Shown here: positions 22,241 through 30,116 of the stretch, piece after piece | How the letters are laid out: every line of letters begins with the position of its first letter | Numbering within the stretch: position 1 is the stretch's first letter | Notes under the pieces: model-generated | What the model saw: the letters and a program-made list of their open reading frames with translations, nothing else | What the model was told of the DNA's origin: nothing | The model's database searches: none | Program-made: the position numbers and the translations under genes | Source of the DNA: Deltaproteobacteria bacterium | GTDB taxonomy: Bacteria; Desulfobacterota; Binatia; UBA12015 | Assembly (NCBI GenBank): GCA_016874715.1 | Contig: VGTK01000042.1 | Span: 1 to 37,287 of the forward strand | Length of the DNA stretch: 37,287 nt | Direction of reading: 5' to 3'

Positions 22241-23131
22241 ATGAACGAGCTGGACCTGAACAAGCTGCACGTCTTCCTCGCGGTGGCGGAGCTGGGCGGC
22301 GTCAGCCCGGCCGCCCGCAAGCTCGGACGCACGCGCTCGGCGGTGAGCCAGAGCGTGTCGGCGCTCGAGCGCTCGCTCGACGTCGCGCTGTTCGACCGCG
22401 TCGGCCGGCGCATGCTGCTGACGCGCCCCGGCCGACGCCTGCACGAGCAGGCACGCGAGCACCAGCGTGCGCTCGAGCGCGTGCTCGCCGAGCTGTCCGA
22501 CGGGGGCAGCGAGGTCCGCGGCCTGTTGCGCATCGGGCTCTTCCTCGGCTTCCCGCGCATCCGTTTCGCCGCGTTCGCGACGCGCTTTCGCGCGCAGCAC
22601 CCACGCGCGTCGGTACGGATCGTGTTCGCGCCGCAGGACGACCTCGAGCGACGACTGCTCGCGAACCGCCTCGACTGCACGCTGTCGTTCCACACGCCCG
22701 AGAACGGCGGACGGCTCCAGGCGACGCGGCTCTTCGAGCAGAAGCTCGTCCTGGTCTCGGGCAGCCGCTGGTTCCGCGGCGGCTTCGACCGCGACGAGCT
22801 GTCACGGGTGCCGGTGATCGACTACTACCAGAGCGACCCGCTGATCGAGCGCTGGCTCGCGCACCACGTGGGAAGGGGCGCACCGCGCCCCGACGTGCGG
22901 ATCTGGGCCGCGACGACGGACATGGTGCTCGAGCTGGTGCTCGGCGGTGCCGGCGTCGGCGTCGTCCCGGACTCGCTGGTCGCGCCGTACGTCAAGCGAC
23001 GGCAGCTGCGCGTGCTCTCGCCGCGCAAGCTCGAGCTGACCGACTTCATCTGGCTCAACGAGCCCCGCGGCGCCCACCGCGACGCGACGCTGACGGCGTT
23101 CCGCGAGGCCGCGATCGCGGAGTTTCGCTAG
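22241..23131 (+). CDS. LysR-family transcriptional regulator
   Basis: This 296-residue protein has the N-terminal winged helix 'LDLNKLHVFLAVAELGGVSPAARKLGRTRSAVSQSVSALERSLDVALFDR', the canonical LysR DNA-binding pattern, then a linker helix and a periplasmic-binding-like effector domain ('GLLRIGLFLGFPRIRFAAF', 'LELVLGGAGVGVVPDSLVAPY'). An in-frame GTG six bases upstream (22235) is an alternative start; no clear ribosome site separates them. Divergent orientation to glyA suggests that gene as the target, possibly with the TTC38-like gene downstream. The effector is unknown. Confidence 0.9.
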   Translation: MNELDLNKLHVFLAVAELGGVSPAARKLGRTRSAVSQSVSALERSLDVALFDRVGRRMLLTRPGRRLHEQAREHQRALERVLAELSDGGSEVRGLLRIGLFLGFPRIRFAAFATRFRAQHPRASVRIVFAPQDDLERRLLANRLDCTLSFHTPENGGRLQATRLFEQKLVLVSGSRWFRGGFDRDELSRVPVIDYYQSDPLIERWLAHHVGRGAPRPDVRIWAATTDMVLELVLGGAGVGVVPDSLVAPYVKRRQLRVLSPRKLELTDFIWLNEPRGAHRDATLTAFREAAIAEFR

Positions 23132-23143
23132 TCGTAGCGCAGC

Positions 23144-23158
23144 GCCCGTCGCACGGGC
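23144..23158 (+). terminator. Short hairpin after the LysR gene
   Basis: GCCCGT-CGC-ACGGGC is a perfect 6-bp stem with a 3-base loop, 12 bases after the LysR stop. No T-run follows. It is likely a weak terminator separating LysR from the downstream repeat protein. Confidence 0.4.
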
Positions 23159-23274
23159 AGGACAGAGCGTGCGGGTCTGGTCGGCCACGTGTGCGGAATC
23201 CCGGCTGCGCCCGCCCCCCCCAACCCGGCTAACGTGCGGCCCTGCCCCCTCCGATGATCCACGGGGAGTTCGCC

Positions 23275-24579
23275 ATGAAGAACGATCGCAACGGCTACGC
23301 GGTGTCCACCGGCTCCGACGCGGTGATCGCCGCGCTGGACCGGTTCGCGACCGACTTTCTGGGCGCGCGCCCCGAGGCTACCGCCCTCGGCCGGCTCGCC
23401 GACGAGCATCCCGACTGTGCGCTCGCGCAGGCCTACGCGGCGGCGACGTCCCTCTACTCGCAATCGCGCGCCGAGATCGAGCGCACCGCGGTGCCGCTGC
23501 TCGAGCGCGCCTCGACGCTGCGCGCCGGTGCCACCGCTCGAGAGAGCCTGCTGATCGACGCGCTGCTCGCCTGGTCGCGCAACGACCTGCCAACCGCGAT
23601 CGCGCTGCACGAGCGCCTCGCGGCGGACTGGCCGCACGACCTCGTCGCCGCGAAGATCGCGGAGTTCCTGTTCTACCAGGCGCCCGACTACCGCCGCCAC
23701 CTGCGCTTCATGGACCGCATCGCCGAGGCCAACGACCACGAGCCGGCCTTCCTCGCGATGCACGCCTTCGCGCTCGGGCTGTGTCGGCACGACGAGCGCG
23801 CCGAGGCGACCGCACGACGCGCGATCGAGATCGACCGGGACACGCCGTGGGCGCACCACGCGCTCGCGCACCTGCTGCTGAACCAGCGCCGCATCGACGA
23901 GGGATTGTCGCTGCTCGGCGGGCTCGTGCCGACGTGGGCGGCACACACACCGGCCCTGCGCGGCCACAACTGGTGGCACCTGGCGCTGCTGCACCTGGCG
24001 CGCGAGGACGTGGACGCGGCACTGGGGCTGTATCGCGCGTCGATCGCCGGCAACGACCCGACGGACGTGTTCCAGCACGTGGACGAGATTTCGCTGCTGT
24101 GGCGTGCCGAGCTCGCCGGCCACCGTCAGGACGACGGGTGGCGCGCGCTGGCGCCGCACCTCGTCGAGCGCGCGCTCGAGCAGTGCTTCCCGTTCCTGAA
24201 CGCGCACTACGCGTACGCGCTGACGCGCGCCGGCCGGCACGACGTCGTGCACGAGTCGCTGGCGCGGCTCCGCGACTACTCGTTCCGGCAGAGCGGCTTC
24301 TCGGCACGCGTGTTCCGCGACGTCGGGTTACCGCTGGTCACCGGCTGTGCCGCGTTCGCGGCTGGTGAAGCGGCGCGCTGCACGGTTCTGCTCGAGCCGA
24401 TCATGCCGGAGATCGCGTGCGTGGGCGGCAGCGACGCGCAGAACGATCTGTTTCGCCAGACGTACGTCGTCGCGCTGCTCGATGCCGGCCGTCAGGCCGA
24501 GGCGCGCAAGCGCCTCAACGCACGCCTCGCGGGAGGCGCGCCAACGGCCGTCGAGCAGGGCTGGCTCGCGCGCGCCTGA
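23275..24579 (+). CDS. TTC38-family tetratricopeptide-like repeat protein
   Basis: This 434-residue all-helical protein has degenerate TPR units throughout. Blocks match the TTC38 family closely: 'DTPWAHHALAHLLLNQRRIDEG', 'LRGHNWWHLALLHLAREDVDAALGLY', 'DVFQHVDEISLLWRAELAG', 'FLNAHYAYALTRAG', 'FRDVGLPLVTGCAAFAAGE' and 'EIACVGGSDAQNDLFRQTYVVALL'. This family occurs in animals and many bacteria and has no settled biochemical function. There is no signal peptide or membrane segment. ATG 23275 follows GGGGAG and is preferred to ATG 23254. It is in the same direction as LysR, 143 bp downstream. Confidence 0.85.
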   Translation: MKNDRNGYAVSTGSDAVIAALDRFATDFLGARPEATALGRLADEHPDCALAQAYAAATSLYSQSRAEIERTAVPLLERASTLRAGATARESLLIDALLAWSRNDLPTAIALHERLAADWPHDLVAAKIAEFLFYQAPDYRRHLRFMDRIAEANDHEPAFLAMHAFALGLCRHDERAEATARRAIEIDRDTPWAHHALAHLLLNQRRIDEGLSLLGGLVPTWAAHTPALRGHNWWHLALLHLAREDVDAALGLYRASIAGNDPTDVFQHVDEISLLWRAELAGHRQDDGWRALAPHLVERALEQCFPFLNAHYAYALTRAGRHDVVHESLARLRDYSFRQSGFSARVFRDVGLPLVTGCAAFAAGEAARCTVLLEPIMPEIACVGGSDAQNDLFRQTYVVALLDAGRQAEARKRLNARLAGGAPTAVEQGWLARA

Positions 24580-24937
24580 CCGGGCAGCCGAAAGCCGCGC
24601 GTTCTCGACGCGTGCGCGTTCGGCGCCGGAGCCCGGTGCGTCAGCGCACCGCGATCCCGGCGCGCGCAGCGCCTGCGGCGTGGTCGTCCGGGATCGTCTG
24701 CTGTGGCACTCGCTCGGCGCTCGCCGGAACACGGACGAGCGTGCGGGTCGACTTGGGCCGGCGCCCTTAGCGGCCGCGTCGTTGCAAGGCCAGACAGGAT
24801 CCTGACCGCGGGCACGAGTCCCGCGGGCCCGCGAGCGACACTTCGTGGCCTGGCCCGGGTTCCGGCATCCCGATCTCGCGAAACCGCCGCCGAGCCCTCA
24901 CGAAGGTGCGTGCCAGCGCCGGTACCTGCAGCGTGGC
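24580..24937. other. Intergenic region with one hairpin
   Basis: No convincing gene is seen. CGGTGCG-TCAG-CGCACCG at 24634-24651 is a perfect 7-bp stem with a 4-base loop, 55 bases after the TTC38-like stop, and may end that transcript. The rest should contain the promoter of the polysaccharide-type locus that starts at 24938; no clear sigma-70 or -24/-12 element stands out. Confidence 0.4.
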
Positions 24938-25366
24938 ATGGTGGACCGCACGGTAGGGGCGGGGCGCGGCGCGGCCTCCGTCCCCGAAGAGCCGGCCATC
25001 GTCATCGCCGAGGACGACGACGTCACCGCGATGCTGACCACCGAGGTGCTGCGGCGGGCGGAATTCACCGTCGTACGCGCCCGCAACGGCGAGTCCGCCC
25101 TCGAAGAGGTCGAACGTCACCATCCCCGGGTCATGGTCCTCGACATCAACATGCCACGCCGCGACGGTCTCGAGGTCCTGCGCATCGTCCGCCGCAACCT
25201 CGAGGGCGCTCGAACGCGCGTTCTCGTCCTGAGCTCGCACGCCCAGGCCGACGTCGCCGAGCGTGCCCGCAAAGACGGCGCCGACGACTACCTCGTCAAG
25301 CCGTTCGCGCCGACGGAGCTCGTCGCGCGCGTGCGGCGCCTCGACGACGCCACCGAAGAGCGGTGA
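24938..25366 (+). CDS. Stand-alone response regulator receiver protein
   Basis: This 142-residue protein is a receiver domain only: 'AIVIAEDDDVTAMLTTEVLR' (acidic pocket), 'HPRVMVLDINMPRRDGLEVL' (phospho-acceptor Asp), 'VLVLSSHAQADVAERARKDG' (Ser switch residue) and 'ADDYLVKPFAPTELVARVRR' (Lys). There is no DNA-binding output, so it works by protein contact. It is the first gene of the HEAT/glycosyltransferase/YaiO locus, 24 bp before the HEAT gene, and probably gates glycan synthesis or assembly when phosphorylated. No kinase is adjacent; the hybrid kinase at 18.6-20.8 kb is the nearest. Longer frames upstream of ATG 24938 are Arg/Pro-rich and unlikely. Confidence 0.85.
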   Translation: MVDRTVGAGRGAASVPEEPAIVIAEDDDVTAMLTTEVLRRAEFTVVRARNGESALEEVERHHPRVMVLDINMPRRDGLEVLRIVRRNLEGARTRVLVLSSHAQADVAERARKDGADDYLVKPFAPTELVARVRRLDDATEER

Positions 25367-25390
25367 CTGCCGCGCTTCTCCGGGTTCGAC

Positions 25391-26785
25391 GTGAGCTCCG
25401 CCGCGACCTCGCTGCTGGTGACCGGTGTCCTGTGTCTGGCGCTGGTGGCGTTCGCGGCGTGCGCGGCGCTCGTGATCCATCACGCCTTCGGTGAGACGCT
25501 GCGCGCCGGGCGCGAGCGGCGCGCCAAAGACGCCCTCCTGCTGCTGGCGCCGTTCATCGTCGACGCGGAGCAGCTTTCCGAGATCGCGATGGTCGCCGTC
25601 GGGCGCTTCGGGCGGGGTCCGGTCGCAGACGTTCTGCGACGTGCGCGCAACGATCTCTCGGGCAGCCACGGCATCGCGCTGACGGCCGCACTGGAACGGA
25701 TCGGAGAGGTTCGTCGGCTGCGGCGTCTCGCGCGATCGCGCTTCACCGCGCGCCGCCGCACCGCGATCCGCCATCTCGGCGAGTGCGGTGGCGCGGCCGC
25801 CTGCGAGGCGCTGGCGGGCGCGCTCGGCGACGCCGCGTGGCAGGTCCGCCGCGCGGCCCGCGATGGTCTCCTCACCGACGCCAGCGCCGAGTCGATCCGG
25901 CTCGCGGTCGAGTCCTATCTCGCCGAGGAGGCGAAGAGCCTCGGCTGGCAGCGTGCCTTCTACGCCCGCTTCGCACTCGTCGCGCCCGAGCAGCTCTGTC
26001 CCCTGGTGCGCAGCGGGACGCTGTCCAGCGACGAGGAGAAGCACGCGATCGACGCGCTCGGCCACGCTCGCGTCGGCGGGGCGATTCCCCTGGTGCGTCC
26101 GCGCCTCTCGGCGGAGGATCCGGAGCTGCGCGCCTCGGCGGCACGCTTCGTCGGCAAGCTCGGCGACGCCGCGAGCGTACCCGCCCTGGTTCGCGTCCTC
26201 GCCGATGCGGAGTGGTTCAGCCGCGCGGCGGCCGCGCGCGCTCTCGAGACGGTCGAGAAACCCGCCGTGGCCCTGGCGGCCCTCGGCGCCTGCCTGCACG
26301 ACCGCGCCTGGTGGGTGCGGACGAATGCGGCGCGCACCCTGGCGCGCGCCAACGATCTCGGGCTCGGCATCCTCGGTGACGCGATCGACGGCGCCGACCC
26401 GTACGCCCGGGACGCGGCACTGACGGCGCTCGCGACCCATCGGGTCCGGGGGACGGCCCGGCCAGCGGCCGCGGAGACCGCGCGGCCGCGCACCGAGGTG
26501 GGCACGTGCCGACCGTCACCGGCGTCCTGCGTGCGGTCGAGAGCATCATCCTGGTGTACTTTCTCGTGCTCAACTCGACGTACCTGGTGTTCACCGCGAT
26601 CTCGTTCTGGGACCGGCGCCGCTGTCGCGCGCGCGTGTGGCGCGGCGGCCTGCGCGCGCTGCTGTCGGACTGGTCCTATCTGCCGGTGTCGATCCTCGTC
26701 CCGGCCTACAACGAGCACGGCATGGTCGTGGCCAACGTGCAGGCGCTGCTCACCGCCACCTATCCGGAGTTCGAGCTTGTGGTGA
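25391..26785 (+). CDS. Membrane-anchored HEAT-repeat protein (genuine coding to about 26500)
   Basis: The start is GTG 25391. One N-terminal membrane helix ('SLLVTGVLCLALVAFAACAALVI') is followed by about 330 residues of HEAT/PBS-lyase-type repeats, e.g. 'RRTAIRHLGECGGAAACEAL', 'DPELRASAARFVGKLGDAAS', 'VPALVRVLADAEWFSRAAAA' and 'WWVRTNAARTLARANDLGLG'. Such repeats are protein-binding scaffolds, here probably cytoplasmic and contacting the glycosyltransferase or the receiver protein. The helical pattern ends near residue 355. After about 26500 the frame turns into Cys/Arg/Ser-rich sequence that merely shadows the glycosyltransferase gene, running 280 bases into it before a TGA. The natural stop has therefore probably been lost by a small indel near 26440-26505. 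Confidence 0.75.
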   Translation: MSSAATSLLVTGVLCLALVAFAACAALVIHHAFGETLRAGRERRAKDALLLLAPFIVDAEQLSEIAMVAVGRFGRGPVADVLRRARNDLSGSHGIALTAALERIGEVRRLRRLARSRFTARRRTAIRHLGECGGAAACEALAGALGDAAWQVRRAARDGLLTDASAESIRLAVESYLAEEAKSLGWQRAFYARFALVAPEQLCPLVRSGTLSSDEEKHAIDALGHARVGGAIPLVRPRLSAEDPELRASAARFVGKLGDAASVPALVRVLADAEWFSRAAAARALETVEKPAVALAALGACLHDRAWWVRTNAARTLARANDLGLGILGDAIDGADPYARDAALTALATHRVRGTARPAAAETARPRTEVGTCRPSPASCVRSRASSWCTFSCSTRRTWCSPRSRSGTGAAVARACGAAACARCCRTGPICRCRSSSRPTTSTAWSWPTCRRCSPPPIRSSSLW

Positions 26786-27932
26786 TCAACGACGGCTCGA
26801 CCGACGAGACGGTGGATCGCCTCAAGGACGCCTTCGATCTCGTCGCCGTCCCGCCAGCGACGCGCATCTCGATCTCGACCAACCGGGTGCGCGCCGTCTA
26901 CTGCTCGCTCGACCACCCCAACCTGATCGTCATCGACAAGGAGAACGGCGGCAAGAGCGACGCCCTGAACGCCGGCATCAACGCCCAGACGTATCCGCTG
27001 TTCTGCTCGATCGACGCCGACTCGCTGCTCGAGTCGGACGCCCTGCTGCGGGTTGCGCGCTCGTTCGCCGAGGACGACCGCATCGTCGCGTCGGGTGGCA
27101 TCGTCCGCGTCCTCAACGGCTCCGTGGTCGACCACGGCGAGGTCGTCGAGGTGCGGGCGCCAACACGCCGATGCTGCTCTGCCAGTCGCTCGAGTACGTA
27201 CGGGGATTCCGCGCCGGGCGGACGGCGCTCGCGCGGCTGAACCGCCTGCTCATCATCTCCGGTGCCTTCGGGCTGTTCCGCAAGGACGCGGTCCTCGCGA
27301 TCGGCAGCTACCGGACGGACACCGTCTGCGAGGACATGGCGCTCGTGGTGCGGCTGCATCGCGAGACGCGGCGCAGCGGGAAGCCCGGCCGAGTCATGTT
27401 CGTTCCCGATTCAGTCTGCTGGACGCAGATCCCGTCGGACTGGAAGTCGCTGCTCCGGCAGCGCGACCGCTGGCAGCGCGGTCTCCTCGAGAGCCTGTGG
27501 ATGCACCGCACGATGTTCCTCAACCCGCGCTACGGCTCCGTCGGGCTGATCGGCTTCCCATTCCACGTCCTGTTCGAGGCGCTCGGCCCCGTGATCGAGG
27601 TGTCGGGCTACCTGCTGCTGCCCATCCTGTACTCCAGCGGAAACCTGAACGGTCCCTTCGTCGTCCTTTTCCTGCTGCTCGCGGTGCTCTTCGGCATCGT
27701 GCTGTCCGTCACTGCCCTGATCCTCGACGACCTGCTCTTCCGGCGCTACGCGCGAACCGCCGACCTCCTCAAGATGATCGCCGCGACCGTGGTCGAGTAC
27801 TTCGGGTACCGGCAGCTCCTCGCCACGCGCCGCGCGTTCGCCGCGATCAACGTTTTCCGTCGCAAGGGGCACTCGGGGAAGATCGAGCGCGAGGCGATCG
27901 CACCGACCAAGCGAAGAGCGGCGTCGACATGA
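26506..27932 (+). pseudogene. Processive family-2 membrane glycosyltransferase, frameshifted
   Basis: From GTG 26506 there is one membrane helix ('AVESIILVYFLVLNSTYLVF'), then the GT2 catalytic domain: 'VSILVPAYNE' (about residue 65), 'VVINDGSTDET' (95), 'DKENGGKSDALNAGINAQ' and 'FCSIDADSLLESDAL' (170, D-x-D). At 'VEVRAP' (27157-27164) the family reading shifts to the -1 frame and continues 'TPMLLCQSLEYVRGFRAGRT', 'EDMALVVRLHR', 'LLRQRDRWQRGLLES' (Q/R-x-x-R-W) and four or so C-terminal helices. It is like the PgaC/IcaA and hyaluronan-synthase group, which polymerise a sugar and pass it across the inner membrane. One missing base explains the break. The stop overlaps the next start (ATGA). Confidence 0.85.
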
Positions 27933-28219
27933 GTCGCGCGCAACGGCCCGGACCCACGGCGGCGGCGCTTCTCGTCGCCGCGACGCTCCTCGCCGGCCGT
28001 ACTGCGTGGGCCGCGGAGCCGGCCTCGCCCGATGTCGCCGCGGGCGACATCTACCAGGCACTGCCGTGGAGCTTCGATGTGTCGGTCGGCTATCGCCGGC
28101 TCGGGTTCTCGGATCCGGTAGACATCTACACGGCGTACGTCGCCAAGTACGTGGGCGACTGGATGCCGTGGGCGCGCATCTACCTGACACCCAACGATGT
28201 CGGCACGTCGCGCTCGTTC
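27929..28219 (+). pseudogene. YaiO-type outer-membrane beta-barrel protein, 3'-truncated
   Basis: ATG 27929 overlaps the glycosyltransferase stop. A signal peptide ('AALLVAATLLAGRTAWAAEP') is followed by 'ALPWSFDVSVGYRRLGFSDP', 'VDIYTAYVAKYVGDWMPWAR' and 'IYLTPNDVGTSRSF', the first strands of a YaiO-family barrel with alternating aromatic/polar pattern. Family members usually have well over 200 residues of barrel, but after 'GTSRSF' (28219) this frame only shadows the sulfatase-like gene. The gene is thus cut off after about 97 codons, at the same point where the next gene begins without a normal N-terminus. YaiO barrels pair with GT2 enzymes and are thought to export the polymer through the outer membrane. 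Confidence 0.7.
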
Positions 28220-29999
28220 GGTCGACGACGGCCTCGAGGCGCTGCTCGGGCCGCTCACGCTGCGTCCGGCGGCGTCGCTGCCGCTGCAGCTCGCCGTGCT
28301 GCTCGCGCTCTCGGGCGCCGCGTGGCTGGTCCCGCGCGAGGTCGCGGTCTTCGACTGGAACTACCTCGTGCAGAAGCTGTCCGCCGGCGTGATCTGGTGC
28401 CTGTCCTTGGCGCTCCTGTACTCGGCGGCGAAACGTCACGATCCACGGACCGGCTGGAGCGTGGGGGTGCTCGCCTCGGCGGTGACGGTGCTGCTGGTCT
28501 TCCGCGTCGTGCAGGCCGCGCCGGCGCGCATCCCGGCGCTGCTCGGCGAGCAGACTGCGGACGCGTCCCCGGCGCTGCTCGGCGAGCAGACTGCGGACGC
28601 GTCCCCGGCGCTGCTCGGCGAGCAGACTGCGGACGCGTCCCCGGCGCTCGCGCGCCACGCCGGCTACGACGCCTCGTTCAAGCTGGTCCACGACGCGCTC
28701 GCACCGCGCGTCGCCGACGCGTCGACCGGCTCGTCCCACGAGTTCCTGCAGCAGAACACGAACATCTCGCGGGCGACCAGGGTCGACCCGGTGAACGTCG
28801 AGCTGGTGGACGACCTCCAGCCGACCGGCGGACACCAGCCCAACGTGTCCCTCTTCGTCGTCGACAGCCTGCGCCGCGACCATCTCGGCGCGTACAACCC
28901 GAAGGTCGACTTCACGCCGGCGATGGACGCCTTCGCGCGCGAGAGCGTCGTCCTGGAGAGCGCGTTCACGCGCTACGGCGCGACCGGGCTGTCCGAGCCG
29001 TCGATCTGGGTCGGCGGCAAGATGCTGCACAAGCAGTACATCGAGCCGTTCTACCCGGTGAACGCGCTGCACAGGCTGCTCGAGACCGATCGCTACCGGA
29101 GCTACGTGAGCATGGACACGATCCTGTCCACGGTGCTCGAGCCGTCGAGCTCGATCACCGAGCTCGACCAGGGCGTTCTCGACAAGGACTACGACCTCTG
29201 CCACTCACTGCAGGACCTGGCGAGCAAGCTGCGCGAACGCGACGATCGCTCGCAGCCCGTGTTCGCCTACACGCAGCCGCAGAACCTGCACGTGGCGCAG
29301 ATCTCCCGCCAGGGCTCGGAAGCTCTCGACGGTCGGAGCTACGCGGGCTTCCACGCGCCGTACGCGTCGCGCCCCGAGCGGATCGACCGCTGCTTCGGCG
29401 AGTTCATCGCCGCGCTGAAGAAGGACGGCCTCTACGACGACAGCATCGTCATCCTCACCGCCGACCACGGCGAGTCGCTCGGCGAGGACGGCCGCTGGGG
29501 TCATGCGTACACCATGTACCCGGAGATCGTGCGCATCCCGCTGATCGTTCACCTGCCGCCCGCGATGCGCGCGCAGCTCGACTGGGACCCCGAGGCGGTG
29601 TCGTTTCTCACCGACATCACGCCGAGCCTCTACTACCTCCTCGGACACCGCCCGCTGCGGCGCGATCCGGTCTTCGGCCGGCCGCTCTTCGTCGCGAAGG
29701 ACGATCGCGAGACGCCGCGCACGCCCGCGCGGGACGAGGAGGTCCTGGTGTCGAGCTACGGGCCGGTCTACGCGGTGCTGTCCGACGGCGGCCGCTCGCT
29801 GTGGATCTCCGACGGCGTCAATTACAAGGACATGCAGCTCGACCTGGCCCCCGACGGTACGGCCACGCAGCGCTCGGTCTCGGCCGCCACCAAGCGCGAG
29901 CGCGAGCAGCAGATCCGCGACCAGGTGGGCGAGCTCAACCGCTTCTACCGCTTCGGCGAAGCGGGCCAGAGGGAGCCGGGCACGCCACCGGCGTCCTGA
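28197..29999 (+). CDS. Membrane sulfatase-like hydrolase/transferase (N-terminus altered)
   Basis: As written the ORF has 600 residues. The first codons (MSARRARS) come from out-of-frame YaiO sequence; family-like sequence starts at 'VDDGLEALLGPLTLRP' (about 28222). Three membrane helices follow (about residues 27-45, 58-78, 88-105), then a linker with three exact 12-residue repeats, then the alkaline-phosphatase-fold domain: 'SLFVVDSLRRDHLGAYN' (about 220), 'GATGLSEPSIWVGG', 'VILTADHGESLGEDGRWGHA' (metal D-H-G, about 421) and 'IPLIVHLPP'. The C-x-P-x-R site of classic sulfatases is absent; a Ser/Thr near 'GLSEPS' may be the nucleophile, as in phosphoglycerol or phosphoethanolamine transferases. 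It probably modifies the glycan made by this locus, in the periplasm. Confidence 0.8.
   Translation: MSARRARSVDDGLEALLGPLTLRPAASLPLQLAVLLALSGAAWLVPREVAVFDWNYLVQKLSAGVIWCLSLALLYSAAKRHDPRTGWSVGVLASAVTVLLVFRVVQAAPARIPALLGEQTADASPALLGEQTADASPALLGEQTADASPALARHAGYDASFKLVHDALAPRVADASTGSSHEFLQQNTNISRATRVDPVNVELVDDLQPTGGHQPNVSLFVVDSLRRDHLGAYNPKVDFTPAMDAFARESVVLESAFTRYGATGLSEPSIWVGGKMLHKQYIEPFYPVNALHRLLETDRYRSYVSMDTILSTVLEPSSSITELDQGVLDKDYDLCHSLQDLASKLRERDDRSQPVFAYTQPQNLHVAQISRQGSEALDGRSYAGFHAPYASRPERIDRCFGEFIAALKKDGLYDDSIVILTADHGESLGEDGRWGHAYTMYPEIVRIPLIVHLPPAMRAQLDWDPEAVSFLTDITPSLYYLLGHRPLRRDPVFGRPLFVAKDDRETPRTPARDEEVLVSSYGPVYAVLSDGGRSLWISDGVNYKDMQLDLAPDGTATQRSVSAATKREREQQIRDQVGELNRFYRFGEAGQREPGTPPAS
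28533..28640. repeat. Three exact 36-bp in-frame tandem repeats
   Basis: The unit at 28533-28568 is repeated without any change at 28569-28604 and 28605-28640, with eight more matching bases after. Each encodes P-A-L-L-G-E-Q-T-A-D-A-S in the linker between membrane helices and catalytic domain. Each unit contains the inverted repeat CTGCTC-GGC-GAGCAG. Copy-number change would keep the frame. Confidence 0.95.
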
Positions 30000-30116
30000 G
30001 CCGGTGGCGGCGGCCGCGGGAGACGCGCCGCCGGTGCTTGAAGCAGCGCACGAGATCCGCCAAGCCCTCCGCTGGGGGCCTCCGCGCTGAACGATCTCCT
30101 CTACATCACGCCCGTC

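Noticed and set aside
28533..28640. Repeat as an attachment site or origin iterons
   Set aside because: It is in frame within a conserved coding region and shows no neighbouring integrase, Rep or DnaA-box features.
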